Shown here piece by piece: positions 33,302-43,437 of a stretch of DNA of 64,000 nt (position 1 is the first letter of the stretch; each line of letters opens with the position of its first letter). This stretch comes from Actinomycetes bacterium (lineage in GTDB: Bacteria; Actinomycetota; Acidimicrobiia; Acidimicrobiales; RAAP-2): positions 1 through 64,000 of the forward strand of contig JAJYSU010000007.1 in NCBI GenBank assembly GCA_021793395.1, in the 5' to 3' direction. The position numbers were made by a program, and so were the translations under genes. The notes below the pieces were generated by a model, which saw only the letters and a program-made list of their open reading frames with translations, did no database searches and had not been told where the DNA came from.

Positions 33302-33768
33302 GACGCCGGGCGTTCCTGTCGCTCGGCTCGAACCTAGGCGAGCGCGGAGCGTTCCTGGCCACCGGCGTGACGATCGTGGCCGACGGGGACCCGTCACGTA
33401 CGTCGTTCGTCTACCAGACCGAGCCGGTCGGCGGCGTCGCCCAGGACGACTTTTGGAACATGGTGATGGAAGTGGAGACGACGGCGTCACCGCGCGACCT
33501 CCTGGATCGCGCGCGCGCCGCGGAGCGGGCCTGCGGGCGCACGCGCGAGGTGCGCTGGGGACCGCGCACGCTTGACGTGGACGTCTTGCTGGTCGGTGAT
33601 CTCGTGAGCGACGACCCGGAGATCCTGGTGCCGCATCCTCGGCTCTGGGAGCGGGCGTTCGTGCTGGTGCCCCTGCGCGAGTTGGCGCCCGACCTCGTCA
33701 GTGACGCGCAGGTGCGGGCCGCTGTCGGACGCGTCACGCCGCTGGGTACACTCGAGTCACTGCAGTAG
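33298..33768 (+). CDS. folK: 6-hydroxymethyl-dihydropterin pyrophosphokinase
   Basis: The product is 156 aa with LSLGSNLGER, YQTEPVGG, DFWNMVMEVE and the metal-site RTLDVDVLL. It pyrophosphorylates the pterin that FolP then uses. It ends the overlapping folE-folP-x-folB-folK series; a 39-base gap with a ribosome site leads into the pantothenate genes. Confidence 0.95.
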   Translation: MRRRAFLSLGSNLGERGAFLATGVTIVADGDPSRTSFVYQTEPVGGVAQDDFWNMVMEVETTASPRDLLDRARAAERACGRTREVRWGPRTLDVDVLLVGDLVSDDPEILVPHPRLWERAFVLVPLRELAPDLVSDAQVRAAVGRVTPLGTLESLQ

Positions 33769-33807
33769 TACCGAACGGCACCCTCGTGGGCCGGAACGGA
33801 GCCTCTC

Positions 33808-34524
33808 ATGAACATCACGATCGTCGGCGCCGGACGCGCGGGCAGCGCTTTTTCGCGGGCGTTGGTGAGCGTCGGGCACCGGGTCACCCTCGTTCACCAC
33901 GACGACACCTTCTCACTGGTCGACGCGCACGTCGTGTTGTTGTGCGTGCCCGACGGCGAGGTTGCCGCGACGGCGGCGAGGCTGGCGCCGTCGGACTCGC
34001 GCGTCGTCGCCCACGTTGCGGGATCGCTAACGCTGGCCGCGTTGTCCGCTCACCCCCGCGTGGCGTCGCTGCATCCCCTGGTGGCGCTACCGACCCCCGA
34101 GCGGGGTGCGTCGCGGTTGCGTGGCGCCACCTACTGCGTCGCGGGAGACCCCCTCGCCGCGGATGTGGTGGTGTCGCTCGGCGGACGGATCCTCACCGTG
34201 GACGAGCACCAGCGTGCCCTGTACCACGCCACTGCCGTGGTGGCGTCCAACCATCTGGTGGCCCTGATGGCCCAGGTGCGCGACCTGGCCGAGGCGGCCG
34301 GGCTGACGCTGGAGGACTTTCTCCCGCTCGCGCGCGCGGCCCTGGACGACGTGGCCGAGTTCGGACCTACCGTGGCGTTGACCGGTCCCGCGTCGCGCGG
34401 GGACGTCACGACGATCGAGAGACATCTGGCGGTGATGCCGGAGGCGCAGCGCGAGACCTACGTGGCGATGGCGAAAGCCGCAGCCACCGAGGCTGAGCGC
34501 CAGCGACTGCGTGCCGTGGTGTGA
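33808..34524 (+). CDS. Rossmann-like / DUF2520 protein, possible ketopantoate reductase
   Basis: The product is 238 aa. A dinucleotide-binding N-domain (ITIVGAGRAGSAF) is followed by a helical DUF2520 domain (about 120-230) like that of 6-phosphogluconate-dehydrogenase-type C-domains. It overlaps panC by four bases, and a separate PanE is not in this window. Because such genes recur beside panC, a NADPH-dependent ketopantoate reductase role is a fair hypothesis, but the reaction is not shown by the sequence. An ATG with ACGGAG upstream was used. Confidence 0.8.
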   Translation: MNITIVGAGRAGSAFSRALVSVGHRVTLVHHDDTFSLVDAHVVLLCVPDGEVAATAARLAPSDSRVVAHVAGSLTLAALSAHPRVASLHPLVALPTPERGASRLRGATYCVAGDPLAADVVVSLGGRILTVDEHQRALYHATAVVASNHLVALMAQVRDLAEAAGLTLEDFLPLARAALDDVAEFGPTVALTGPASRGDVTTIERHLAVMPEAQRETYVAMAKAAATEAERQRLRAVV

Positions 34525-35378
34525 AGTCACTCACGTCGATCGAGGAGTGGCGCGACTACTGCGAGAGGGTGCGTCGTGCCGGCGGCCGCGTCGGTCTGGT
34601 ACCGACAATGGGGGCACTGCACGACGGCCACGCGTCGCTTTTTGACTGTGCACGGCGTGACGGTACCGTCGTCGTGGCGACGATCTTCGTGAATCCTCGT
34701 CAGTTCAGCGACGACGCCGATCTGCAGACTTACCCGCGTACGCTGGACGACGACCGGGCGATGGCCCGGCGCCACGGTGTCGACTGTCTGGTCGAACCGC
34801 GTCTCGACGAGATGTGGCCGGACTACCCTCTCCCTACCGCGACCACGGTCAGCGTGCGCGGGGTGGCGGACGGCCTCGAGAGCGTCGGACGACCGGGACA
34901 TTTTGATGGCGTCGCCAGTGTCGTGGCCAAACTTCTGACGATCACCGGACCCTGTGTGGCGTACTTCGGGGAAAAGGATTTCCAGCAGGTCGCGGTGGTG
35001 CGCGCTATGGTGCGCGACCTCGGCTTCGCCGCGACGGTGGTGGCGTGCCCCACCATTCGCGAGTCCGACGGCGTGGCGTTGTCCAGTCGCAACCGTCGCC
35101 TGAGTCCGTCGGGACGTGCGCGCGCCACCGCCCTGTCACGCGCCTTGGCGCAGGTCGCGCAGGTTCCGGCGTCGGCGAGTGTGGTGCGCGCCACGCTTCG
35201 CGACACCCTGGAGGACGCCGGCGTGATGGTCGCCTACGCCGACGTCGTCGATCCCGTGCGTCTCACCGCCTCGGGTGACGACGAGTCGGGCGAGCGTCGT
35301 GCGCTCGTGGCGGCCATAATCGACGGAGTGCGACTGATCGACAACGGGCCGGTCACGCTCGTGGCGCGGGAGGCCTGA
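34521..35378 (+). CDS. panC: Pantothenate synthetase
   Basis: The product is 285 aa with the HIGH-type MGALHDGHASL, the pantoate-binding FVNPRQF, GEKDFQQ and a KMSKS-like SDGVALSSRN. It joins pantoate and beta-alanine using ATP. GTG overlaps the previous stop (GTGA), and the coaX ATG shares one base with its stop. Making pantothenate next to the kinase that uses it is consistent with one CoA-precursor unit. Confidence 0.96.
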   Translation: MKSLTSIEEWRDYCERVRRAGGRVGLVPTMGALHDGHASLFDCARRDGTVVVATIFVNPRQFSDDADLQTYPRTLDDDRAMARRHGVDCLVEPRLDEMWPDYPLPTATTVSVRGVADGLESVGRPGHFDGVASVVAKLLTITGPCVAYFGEKDFQQVAVVRAMVRDLGFAATVVACPTIRESDGVALSSRNRRLSPSGRARATALSRALAQVAQVPASASVVRATLRDTLEDAGVMVAYADVVDPVRLTASGDDESGERRALVAAIIDGVRLIDNGPVTLVAREA

Positions 35379-36211
35379 TGCTGTTGGCGATCGACGTGGG
35401 CAACACCGAGACGGTGATTGGGTTGTTCGGATCGGTGAGGCCCGAGCAACCCGAGGCGATGGGTTTCGCGAGGGCGGTGGACGAGCGGGGGCTGGCCTAC
35501 CACTGGCGCCTGTCGACGGTGCCCGACCGCACTCCCGACGAGCACGCCATGGTTCTCACCCAGTTGTTGGATCTCGAGGGTCTCGATCTTCGTGCGACCG
35601 TGCGCGCGATGGCGATCTCCTCGTCGGTGCCGTCGGTGACGACCCAGCTGCGGCGAATGGCGCATCGCTGGTTCGCCGATCTCGACGTGACCGTGTTGGG
35701 GCCGGGCACCAAGTCGGGCATGGCCATCCTCTACGACAATCCTCGTGAGGTCGGGGCGGACCGGATTGCTAATTCGGTGGGCGCGTACGACCTCTACCCC
35801 GGTGCCTCGATCGTGGTGGACATGGGTACCGCGACCACCTTTGACGTCATCAGTGAGCGTGGTGAGTATCTGGGGGGCGCCATTGCTCCGGGGGTGGCGA
35901 TTTCTCTCGAGGCTCTCTTCACGCACGCCTCGGCGCTGCGCTCGGTTGAGCTGGTACGTCCTCGCTCGGTGGTCGGGCGCTCCACGGTCGAGTCGATCCA
36001 GTCGGGCGTTCTGTACGGGTTCGCCGCGCAGGTGGACGGCGTCGTCGAGCGCATTCACGAGGAGATGGGGCCCTCGGTGGTCATCGCGACGGGGGGCCTC
36101 GCGGGGCTGATCGCGCCGCACACGCGTCACGTCGAGCACGTGGAGCCGTGGCTCACCCTGCACGGATTGCGTATCGTGCATGGACGCAACTATTCGGGAG
36201 ACGATCTGTGA
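35378..36211 (+). CDS. coaX: Type III pantothenate kinase
   Basis: The product is 277 aa with the ASKHA phosphate motifs DVGNTETVIG and DMGTATTFDV, and YLGGAIAPG. Type III kinases phosphorylate pantothenate, are not inhibited by CoA and need a monovalent cation. There is a one-base overlap with panC and a four-base overlap with lysS. A short insertion (VRPEQPEAMGFARAV) lies between beta-strands near the N-terminus. Confidence 0.94.
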   Translation: MLLAIDVGNTETVIGLFGSVRPEQPEAMGFARAVDERGLAYHWRLSTVPDRTPDEHAMVLTQLLDLEGLDLRATVRAMAISSSVPSVTTQLRRMAHRWFADLDVTVLGPGTKSGMAILYDNPREVGADRIANSVGAYDLYPGASIVVDMGTATTFDVISERGEYLGGAIAPGVAISLEALFTHASALRSVELVRPRSVVGRSTVESIQSGVLYGFAAQVDGVVERIHEEMGPSVVIATGGLAGLIAPHTRHVEHVEPWLTLHGLRIVHGRNYSGDDL

Positions 36212-37668
36212 GCACCCCCTACTCCTTCGCCCACGGCAACTACGCGCGTGACGTTCGCACGACTTTCGATCACCTCGTGGCCGGCGAGGAGTCGGGGGCG
36301 AGCGTGAGCGTGGCGGGTCGGGTGATGCTGCTGCGCACGCAGGGTCGGGTGGCCTTTGCGACGATGCGCGACTCAACCGGCGAGGTGCAGCTGTTCGCGC
36401 AGAGCGCGGGGACCACCGACTTCGAGGGTTTTGCGCACCTGCACCTCGGCGACTGGGTCGGCGTGACCGGTGAGGTGGTGCGTACGCGGCGCGGCGAGTT
36501 GTCCGTCAAGGTCGGGACCTGGACTCGCCTGGCCGAAGCCCGGCGCAACTTCGGGGACAAGTGGGCGGGCATCGCCGATTACGACGTGCGCTACCGCCAC
36601 CGCGAAGTTGACCTTTGGGCCAATGAACGTTCGCGTACGTCCCTAGCGCTGCGTAGTGCACTGTTGCGCGCGCTGCGCGAGCGGTGTTGGGCGGGGGGTT
36701 TCATGGAGGTGGAGACCCCAATGCTGAACCCCATCGCCACCGGGGCCGCCGCTCGGCCCTTTGTGACGCACCATAACGCGCTCGACAGCGAGTTCTACTT
36801 GCGCATCGCCCCCGAACTCTGGCTGAAGCGTCTCGTGGTGGGCGGATTCGAGCGCGTCTTCGAGTTGGGGCGGGTCTTTCGCAACGAGGGGGTGAGTCCT
36901 CGCCATAACCCGGAGTTCACGTCGCTCGAGCTCTACAGCGCCTACTGGGACTACGAGGACATGATGGCCTTTACCGAGGAGCTCGTGGCGGGGGTGGTCC
37001 AGGACGTGCTCGGCACGACGAACCTGACCTACCAGGGTCGGGCATTGTCGATGGCGCCGCCGTGGCCCCGGCGCCCCATGGCCGAACTAGCGAGCGAGGC
37101 GGTAGGGGAGGAGGTCTCGGTGCACACTCCCCGAGAGCGCCTCGCGGCGCTGCTTAGTGAGCGCGACGTGGCGGTGGCGCCCGCGTGGGGGCCGGGGCGG
37201 TGTCTCGCGGAGTTGTTTGAGTGCGCGGCGGAGTCCGAGCTCTGGGATCCACTCTTCGTGACCGACCATCCCGTGGAGGTGTCTCCCCTGGCCCGGCGCC
37301 ATCGCGGTGACCCGCAACTGACGGAGCGCTTCGAGTCCTACGTGGCCGGGTGGGAGCTCTCTAACGGGTTCAGCGAGTTGAACGATCCGGACGAACAGCG
37401 TGTGCGTTTCGAGCAGCAGGCCGCGCTCGGTGCCGCCGGCGACGACGAGGCGATGAGCGTCGACGAGAACTACCTGGCCGCCCTGGAGTGGGGTCTGCCA
37501 CCGACCGCCGGTTTGGGGGTGGGGGTCGACCGGCTGGCGATGATCGTCGCCGACGAGTCCAACATTCGCGAAGTGATCGCCTTTCCCACGCTGAAGCCCC
37601 TGCGCGAAGAGATGCGTACCGATAGGGCCGGTGACGCCGCGGAGGTGTCGCGCCTAGGACGCGGGTAG
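36208..37668 (+). CDS. lysS: Lysyl-tRNA synthetase, class II
   Basis: The product is 486 aa from GTG 36208 overlapping coaX. An OB-fold anticodon-binding N-domain (about 25-135) precedes the class II core, with motif 2 in RVFRNEGVSPRHNPEFTSLE and motif 3 near GVGVDRLAMIV. It charges tRNA-Lys. The N-terminus is shorter than in many LysS. Its last 15 bases overlap the convergent polyprenyl synthase gene. Confidence 0.95.
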   Translation: MSTPYSFAHGNYARDVRTTFDHLVAGEESGASVSVAGRVMLLRTQGRVAFATMRDSTGEVQLFAQSAGTTDFEGFAHLHLGDWVGVTGEVVRTRRGELSVKVGTWTRLAEARRNFGDKWAGIADYDVRYRHREVDLWANERSRTSLALRSALLRALRERCWAGGFMEVETPMLNPIATGAAARPFVTHHNALDSEFYLRIAPELWLKRLVVGGFERVFELGRVFRNEGVSPRHNPEFTSLELYSAYWDYEDMMAFTEELVAGVVQDVLGTTNLTYQGRALSMAPPWPRRPMAELASEAVGEEVSVHTPRERLAALLSERDVAVAPAWGPGRCLAELFECAAESELWDPLFVTDHPVEVSPLARRHRGDPQLTERFESYVAGWELSNGFSELNDPDEQRVRFEQQAALGAAGDDEAMSVDENYLAALEWGLPPTAGLGVGVDRLAMIVADESNIREVIAFPTLKPLREEMRTDRAGDAAEVSRLGRG

Positions 37669-38631
37669 GTCGTCGAGCAGTGACGTGATCAGCGAGCGGA
37701 AACCCTCTCGCAGGCCCGCCTGGGGTACGGCGTCGAGGGCCCCGAACGCTAGATCGAGGAATTGCCGCGCGGCCCTGACGGTGAGGGCGACCGCGTTCGT
37801 GGAGACGACGAGCTTGCGCGCTCGCTCGCGGTCCTCGTCACCCAGGATCTGACCGAGCAGGGCGCGCAACTCGTCGCCGACGGCCGGATCGCGCAGGGCG
37901 AAGAGGGTGGGAAGGTTGTAGATACCCTCGGCGAGGTCTTGGCCCGCGGGCTTGCCCAGTTGATTCTCGACCGCGACGACATCCAAGATGTCGTCGCGTA
38001 GCTGGTAGACCATACCGAAGCATCGACCGAACTCGCTCAGAGCCTCAGTTTGGGTGTCGTCGAGGCGGGCGGTTATCGCGCCGATGCGACAACTCGAGGC
38101 CATCAGTGACGCGGTCTTTCCCTCAATGGCTTCGTAGTAGTCGTCCTCGCTACGCGTCACGGAGAACGCGGTACGCACCTCGCTGGCCTGTCCACGAGTC
38201 AGCCAGGCCAGGGTGTGGGCGAGTAGACGGGCGGACTCGACACCCAGGTCCGCGGCGATACCGGCCGAGCGCGCCATGAGGTAGTCACCGGCGACGATGG
38301 CCACGAGATTGCCGTAGCGGGCGTTGACGCTGTCCACGTTGCGGCGAACCAGCGCCTCGTCCATGACGTCATCGTGGTAGAGCGACGCCAGGTGCATGAG
38401 TTCTACCGCCACGCCGCCCATCAGGTCATCGGTCGTGGCGGGCCGCGCTCCACTCGTCGCCGCCGCAATCGCCAGTGCCGGTCGCAGGCGCTTGCCGCCG
38501 GCGTAGATGAGGTGGGTGGTTACCGCGTCGAGGTAGGAGTCGCCGATGACGACCGAGTCGGCGAGCAGGGTCTCGAGGCGGGCCAGGTCAGCCTCGACCG
38601 TGGGCAGGCGCAGAAACTCGAGCGGATTCAC
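37654..38631 (-). CDS. Trans-isoprenyl diphosphate synthase (medium/long chain)
   Basis: The product is 325 aa. The first aspartate-rich motif is DDVMD in ASLYHDDVMDEA, the second DDILD, with GKRLRPAL and GNLVAIVAGDYL between or before. Small residues (Ala/Ser) precede the first motif, which usually allows a long product, so a menaquinone side-chain (GrcC/HepT-like) role is likely. It starts with GTG six bases after TAAGGT. The exact chain length cannot be read from the sequence. Confidence 0.9.
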   Translation of the reverse strand: MNPLEFLRLPTVEADLARLETLLADSVVIGDSYLDAVTTHLIYAGGKRLRPALAIAAATSGARPATTDDLMGGVAVELMHLASLYHDDVMDEALVRRNVDSVNARYGNLVAIVAGDYLMARSAGIAADLGVESARLLAHTLAWLTRGQASEVRTAFSVTRSEDDYYEAIEGKTASLMASSCRIGAITARLDDTQTEALSEFGRCFGMVYQLRDDILDVVAVENQLGKPAGQDLAEGIYNLPTLFALRDPAVGDELRALLGQILGDEDRERARKLVVSTNAVALTVRAARQFLDLAFGALDAVPQAGLREGFRSLITSLLDDLPAS

Positions 38632-38637
38632 GCACCC

Positions 38638-38643
38638 ACCTTA
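38638..38643 (-). promoter_or_regulatory. Candidate -10 (TAAGGT), leaderless start of polyprenyl synthase
   Basis: TAAGGT on the minus strand is followed by six bases and the GTG start. Confidence 0.45.
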
Positions 38644-39033
38644 GAGGGTGTCGGTGATTTGCCCTGGCCCGGCTCTGATGACCCGCCGACTCGCGTCGGC
38701 CTCGTCACCCGTACCCGCGGGCCCTCGAGTGGCGCGAGCGAGAGGGGCCCGTCGTTCCGCGAGCCCCGTGCGGCGTGGTACGCCCCACCGCAGGGGTGAC
38801 GAGAGACGTGGCGTCATTCGTAAGGCGATGCGGATGACCCGAGAGGCAACGAGTGCGGGCCTCCTTTCTCGACGGGCGAGGCGGCCGTGGCGTGGTGGAG
38901 CGGGCGGGCTCGCCGCCGCGAGCGCCCGATCTGTGCGGTGACCAGAAGCACGTTGACGGGGTGTAGGGGGGTGGGGACGGACGCGGCCACGGTGCCGGTA
39001 CACTGCAATTAGTCAGCCGAAAAGGGATGAGAG
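38644..39033 (+). other. Divergent intergenic region upstream of clpC
   Basis: About 390 bases have no believable gene; frames are Arg/Pro-rich and unlike proteins. A strong GC hairpin (GCTCG/CGAGC extended by GGGC/GCCC) lies near 38909-38935. TACACT at 38999-39004 is a good -10 candidate for clpC, and AAAGGGATGAGAG serves as its ribosome site. A stress operator might be expected here, but I cannot identify one. Confidence 0.5.
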
Positions 39034-41538
39034 TTGTTCGAACGATTTACAGACCGTGCCCGACGAGTCCTGGTACTCGCTCAGGAGGAGGCCCGTGACC
39101 TTAATCACGCGTTTATTGGCACTGAGCACATCCTGCTCGGGCTGATCCGCGAGGGAGAAGGAGTGGCGGCGAAGGCTCTCGACGCTCTGGGCATTACCTA
39201 CGACGTGGTACGCGAGAAGGTGGAGGAAGCCATCGGCACCAACACCAACCCCTCGCCGGGCTCGCCCCCCTTCACCCCGCGGGCGAAGAAGGTCCTGGAG
39301 TTGTCGCTGCGCGAGGCTCTCCAGTTGGGCCACTCCTACATCGGCACCGAGCACATGCTGCTCGGACTGGTGCGCGAGGGCGACGGCGTCGCGGCTCAGG
39401 TGCTGAACGACCTAGGTGCGGATATGGCACGGGTGCGCGCTCAGGTGATCCAGATGATGTCGGGCCAGGGAACCAAGGAGACCGGTTCGGCCGTCTCGTC
39501 AGGTGGTCCGAAGGGTGACGCGGATGCGTCGAGCGGGTCGGCGGTGCTCGATCAGTTCGGGCGCAACCTCACCCAGTACGCCCGCGAGGGCAAGTTGGAC
39601 CCGCTGGTGGGCCGCGAGAAGGAAGTCGAGCGCGTGATGCAGGTTCTGTCACGTCGCACCAAGAACAACCCGGTGCTCATTGGTGAGCCCGGTGTGGGTA
39701 AGACCGCCATCGTGGAGGGCTTGGCCCAGCGGATCGTGGCCAGTCAGGTGCCCGTCACCCTGGCCGACAAGCAGTTGTACACGTTGGATCTCGGAGCTCT
39801 GGTCGCGGGTAGCCGCTACCGCGGAGACTTTGAGGAGCGTCTGAAGAAGGTCTTGAAGGAGATTCGCACGCGCGGCGACATCATCTTGTTCATCGACGAG
39901 ATTCACACGCTGGTGGGGGCCGGAGCTGCCGAGGGCGCCATCGACGCCGCGTCGATCCTCAAGCCCATGCTGGCGCGTGGCGAGTTGCAGACGGTGGGCG
40001 CGACGACGATCGACGAGTACCGTAAGCACATCGAGAAGGACGCGGCGTTGGAGCGTCGCTTCCAGCCCGTGAAGGTGGAGCAGCCCTCGGTGGCGATGAC
40101 CATTGAGATCCTGAAGGGTTTGCGCGAGGTCTACGAAGAGTTCCACGCCGTCAAGATCACGGACCAGGCGCTGGTCGCCGCGGCCAACCTGGCCGATCGC
40201 TACATCGCGGACCGCTTTCTACCCGATAAGGCCATCGACCTCATCGACGAGGCGGGGAGCCGCCTGCGGATTCGACGCATGGACGCCCCGCCGGCCGCGG
40301 TGAAGATCGACGAGGACCTCGCCCGGGTACGCGCCGACAAAGAAGGCGCGATGGACAGCGGCGCGCTCGAGCAGGCCAAGGCCCTCGAAGAGCGCGAGCG
40401 CGAGCTGGTGGCCAAGAAGGAGGCCCTGGACGTGACGGTGGCCGCGTCGGGCGGCAACACGTTCGACCTGGTCGACGAGGAGACGATCGCGGAGGTTCTG
40501 GCCAATTGGACCGGCATCCCGGTCTACCGGCTGACCGAGGAGGAGACCTCGAAGTTGTTGCGCATGGAGGACGAACTCCACAAGCGCATCATTGGTCAGG
40601 ACGAGGCCATCATCGCGCTCAGTCGGGCGATTCGGCGCACGCGCGCGGGCCTGAAGGACCCCAAGCGTCCCGGCGGCTCGTTCATCTTCCTGGGCCCCAC
40701 TGGAGTGGGCAAGACGGAGTTGGCCAAGACGTTGGCGGAGTTCCTCTTCGATGACGAGGACGCCCTGATTCAGCTGGACATGAGCGAGTACATGGAGAAG
40801 CACTCGGTGAGCCGTCTCGTGGGTTCGCCCCCCGGCTACGTCGGCTACGACGAAGGTGGGCAACTGACCGAGGCGGTGCGCCGCAAGCCCTTCTCCGTGG
40901 TTCTCTTCGACGAAGTCGAAAAGGCTCACCCTGACGTGTTCAACACGCTGCTGCAGATCCTTGAGGACGGACGGCTCACTGACGCGCAGGGTCGCGCGGT
41001 GGACTTCAAGAACACCATCTTGATCATGACCTCGAACCTCGGAACGGCCGACCTGCGACGCGCCGCGATCGGCTTCGGCAAGGGGTCGGACGTCCTCACC
41101 CACGAGAGGATGAAGGAGAAGGTCAACCAGGCGCTGAAGGCGCACTTCCGCCCGGAGTTCCTGAACCGAATCGATGACACGATCGTGTTCCACGAGTTGA
41201 CTCGCGCCGAGGTCATCCTGATCGCTGATCTCTTCGTCGCCCGGCTGCGCGAGCAGTTGGCGGTGCAGGGGCTCGGTCTCGAGTTGTCGGCGAGCGCGCA
41301 GAACTTCCTCGCGGAGAAGGGATACGACCCCGAGCTCGGGGCTCGACCCCTGCGCCGAGCCATCCAGCAGTACGTCGAGGACGTACTCAGCGAGAAGATC
41401 CTCTTCAAGGAGTTTCGAGTCGGCCAGACCATCGTGGTGGACACCGCGGAGGGCGACGACGGCACGTATCTCACCTTTGAGGGGGTCGAGGGACTCCCGC
41501 CGTCGGTGGACTTCGAGGACCTCACGCCGAACCGGTGA
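39034..41538 (+). CDS. clpC: ATP-dependent Clp protease ATPase subunit ClpC
   Basis: The product is 834 aa starting at a rare TTG ([16 protein letters not shown]), which is the family's standard N-terminus. Two Clp_N repeats (1-145), AAA module 1 ([15 protein letters not shown]), a middle coiled coil (about 410-470) and AAA module 2 ([16 protein letters not shown]) are present. It unfolds proteins for the ClpP peptidase and works in stress control. The stop overlaps the far-upstream GTG of radA, although the favoured radA start is 30 bases later. Confidence 0.97.
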   Translation: MFERFTDRARRVLVLAQEEARDLNHAFIGTEHILLGLIREGEGVAAKALDALGITYDVVREKVEEAIGTNTNPSPGSPPFTPRAKKVLELSLREALQLGHSYIGTEHMLLGLVREGDGVAAQVLNDLGADMARVRAQVIQMMSGQGTKETGSAVSSGGPKGDADASSGSAVLDQFGRNLTQYAREGKLDPLVGREKEVERVMQVLSRRTKNNPVLIGEPGVGKTAIVEGLAQRIVASQVPVTLADKQLYTLDLGALVAGSRYRGDFEERLKKVLKEIRTRGDIILFIDEIHTLVGAGAAEGAIDAASILKPMLARGELQTVGATTIDEYRKHIEKDAALERRFQPVKVEQPSVAMTIEILKGLREVYEEFHAVKITDQALVAAANLADRYIADRFLPDKAIDLIDEAGSRLRIRRMDAPPAAVKIDEDLARVRADKEGAMDSGALEQAKALEERERELVAKKEALDVTVAASGGNTFDLVDEETIAEVLANWTGIPVYRLTEEETSKLLRMEDELHKRIIGQDEAIIALSRAIRRTRAGLKDPKRPGGSFIFLGPTGVGKTELAKTLAEFLFDDEDALIQLDMSEYMEKHSVSRLVGSPPGYVGYDEGGQLTEAVRRKPFSVVLFDEVEKAHPDVFNTLLQILEDGRLTDAQGRAVDFKNTILIMTSNLGTADLRRAAIGFGKGSDVLTHERMKEKVNQALKAHFRPEFLNRIDDTIVFHELTRAEVILIADLFVARLREQLAVQGLGLELSASAQNFLAEKGYDPELGARPLRRAIQQYVEDVLSEKILFKEFRVGQTIVVDTAEGDDGTYLTFEGVEGLPPSVDFEDLTPNR

Positions 41539-41551
41539 CACAGCCGCCACC

Positions 41552-41557
41552 TAGGGT
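41552..41557 (+). promoter_or_regulatory. Candidate -10 (TAGGGT), leaderless start of radA
   Basis: TAGGGT is followed by seven bases and GTG 41565, exactly the start expected from the RadA N-terminus. Confidence 0.45.
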
Positions 41558-41564
41558 GGCCGGC

Positions 41565-42884
41565 GTGAAGAGCAAGGACATTCACGTCTGTCGATCGTGC
41601 GGGACGACCGCGCTGCGGTGGGCGGGTCGGTGCCCGGGCTGCGGAGAGTGGAACTCGCTCGAAGTGCTACGCGCAGCGCCCACTGGTTCCGTGCTCGAGG
41701 AGATGGGCGACGTCGACGTGTCGGCCGATCCCCCTACGCCGAGTGGCGTGGGCGAGTTCGATCGCGTGCTGGGTGGTGGCCTGGTACCGGGGTCGACGAC
41801 ACTGCTCTTCGGTGAGCCGGGAGTGGGTAAATCGACGCTGGCTCTGAGCGTGTTGTGCGCGGTGGCCGCGGCCGGACACCGCGCGCTGCTGATCGCGAGT
41901 GAGGAGTCGGCCGCTCAGGTCGCTCGGCGAGCGCGTCGCCTGGGGCCCATCCCTTCGGGATTGGGACTCGTCGTGACGACGGACGTCGACGACGCCGTGG
42001 CGGCCCTTGGGCATCACCCGCGCGTGGCGGTCGTGGACTCGGTCTCGGCGTTGAATGACGGGGGGCTCACGGCGGCGACCGGGTCTGTTCCTCAGGTCCG
42101 CCAGGCCGCGGAGCGGTTGTGTCGGGTGGCCAAGTCCACCAACACGGCGCTGATTCTGGTGGGACACGTGACCAAGGACGGTGAGCTCGCGGGCCCTCGG
42201 GCGCTCGAGCATCTCGTGGACACCGTGGTTCGCGTCGAAGGTGACCGACACGGCTCTCTGCGTCTTCTGCGAGCCCTCAAGCATCGTTTCGGGCCCACGG
42301 ACGAGGTCGGCTTGCTCGAAATGGTGGGGGGAGGGTTACGCGCGCCTCTGGACGACACTCTCGGACGTCGTGCCGCCCTCGAGGTGCCCGGTGTGGTGGG
42401 GACGGTGACCCTGGACGGGTCGCGTTCGTTCGTCGTCGAGGTGCAAGCGCTCGTCGCCGCGCCGACCGGCACGGCGCGCCGCGTGGCCCATATGGTCTCC
42501 TCTCAACGCTTATCGTTGCTGCTGGCCGTCCTCGACGCGAGGTGTTCGGTGGAGACCGGGGGACTCGACGTGTTCGCGAGCACGGCGGGGGGACTCGCGG
42601 CCACTGAGCCCGCGGTCGACGCCGCCCTCGCTCTGGCCGTGGCCTCGGTCACTATGGGTTTCGCGGTGTCGCGTTCGATTGTCGCGGTCGGAGAGGTGGG
42701 ATTGGCGGGCGAGCTGCGCGCGGTGAGGGGCCTCACGCGGCGAGTGCGCGAAGCGCGTCGGGTCGGAGCCACTCTGGTGATCGCGCCGGCTGACGGCGAC
42801 CTCGACGACGTGGCCGGTATCGATGTTGTACGCTGCGGATCATTGATCGAGGCCATCGAGGCGGCACGCTCCGCATCGAAATGA
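41565..42884 (+). CDS. radA: DNA repair protein RadA/Sms
   Basis: The product is 439 aa from GTG 41565, chosen because the zinc finger (Cys9, Cys12, Cys23, Cys26) then sits where it does in other RadA proteins. The RecA-like ATPase has FGEPGVGKSTLA. The RadA-specific KNRFG motif appears as KHRFG, and a Lon-like C-terminal domain follows (from about 290). It processes recombination intermediates. disA, a frequent neighbour of radA, is not present here. Confidence 0.94.
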   Translation: MKSKDIHVCRSCGTTALRWAGRCPGCGEWNSLEVLRAAPTGSVLEEMGDVDVSADPPTPSGVGEFDRVLGGGLVPGSTTLLFGEPGVGKSTLALSVLCAVAAAGHRALLIASEESAAQVARRARRLGPIPSGLGLVVTTDVDDAVAALGHHPRVAVVDSVSALNDGGLTAATGSVPQVRQAAERLCRVAKSTNTALILVGHVTKDGELAGPRALEHLVDTVVRVEGDRHGSLRLLRALKHRFGPTDEVGLLEMVGGGLRAPLDDTLGRRAALEVPGVVGTVTLDGSRSFVVEVQALVAAPTGTARRVAHMVSSQRLSLLLAVLDARCSVETGGLDVFASTAGGLAATEPAVDAALALAVASVTMGFAVSRSIVAVGEVGLAGELRAVRGLTRRVREARRVGATLVIAPADGDLDDVAGIDVVRCGSLIEAIEAARSASK

Positions 42885-42895
42885 ACCAAATCTGG

Positions 42896-42901
42896 TAGAC
42901 T
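42896..42901 (+). promoter_or_regulatory. Candidate -10 (TAGACT) for carD
   Basis: TAGACT lies in an AT-rich patch (TAGACTATATGG) just after radA. It gives a leader of about 40 bases with GAGGAG before the carD ATG. Confidence 0.45.
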
Positions 42902-42946
42902 ATATGGTCCACCGGAATGCTGCCGGAGCAGAGGAGATTCAACTGC

Positions 42947-43435
42947 ATGACTGCTCGCAAGTACAAAAAAGGCGATCGTCTTGTGTATCCCCATCACGGG
43001 GCGTGCACCGTCGAAAAGATTGAGAAGATGACGGCTTTTGACGTGAAGCAGGACTATCTGAAACTGAAGGTGGCCTACACCGACCTCGTGCTCATGGTGC
43101 CCGTGGCCAACGCCGAGTCGGTGGGGCTGCGCGACGTCATCAACGACGAGGAAGTCGAGGAGGTGTTCGCGGTGCTGCGCAAGAAGGAGGCTCGGATGCC
43201 GACGAACTGGTCGCGGCGCTTCAAGAACCACTCGGAGAAGTTGCGGTCAGGCGACATCTACCAGGTCGCCGAAGTCGTGCGGAATCTTTCGATTCGCGAC
43301 AAGGACAAGGGGTTGTCCGCCGGTGAGAAGCGCATGCTCACGCGAGCGCGCCAGATCCTCGTGTCGGAGTTGACCTTTGCGCTCAACGTCGATACGGAAG
43401 CGGCGGAGCAGAAGCTCGCCTCGGTCCTGCCCTAG
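42947..43435 (+). CDS. carD: CarD-family transcription regulator
   Basis: The product is 162 aa from the ATG with GAGGAG ten bases upstream; the ORF track's start adds ten unlikely residues. The RNA polymerase interaction domain begins KKGDRLVYPHHGACTVEKI, and the helical C-domain contains the Trp in MPTNWSRRFKNH that supports promoter opening. CarD stabilises open complexes, especially at rRNA promoters. It precedes ispD, as in other actinobacteria. Confidence 0.95.
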   Translation: MTARKYKKGDRLVYPHHGACTVEKIEKMTAFDVKQDYLKLKVAYTDLVLMVPVANAESVGLRDVINDEEVEEVFAVLRKKEARMPTNWSRRFKNHSEKLRSGDIYQVAEVVRNLSIRDKDKGLSAGEKRMLTRARQILVSELTFALNVDTEAAEQKLASVLP

Positions 43436-43437
43436 CC

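Noticed and set aside
42841-42946. disA or other gene between radA and carD
   Set aside because: The gap is about 60 bases and contains only promoter-like sequence and the carD ribosome site.
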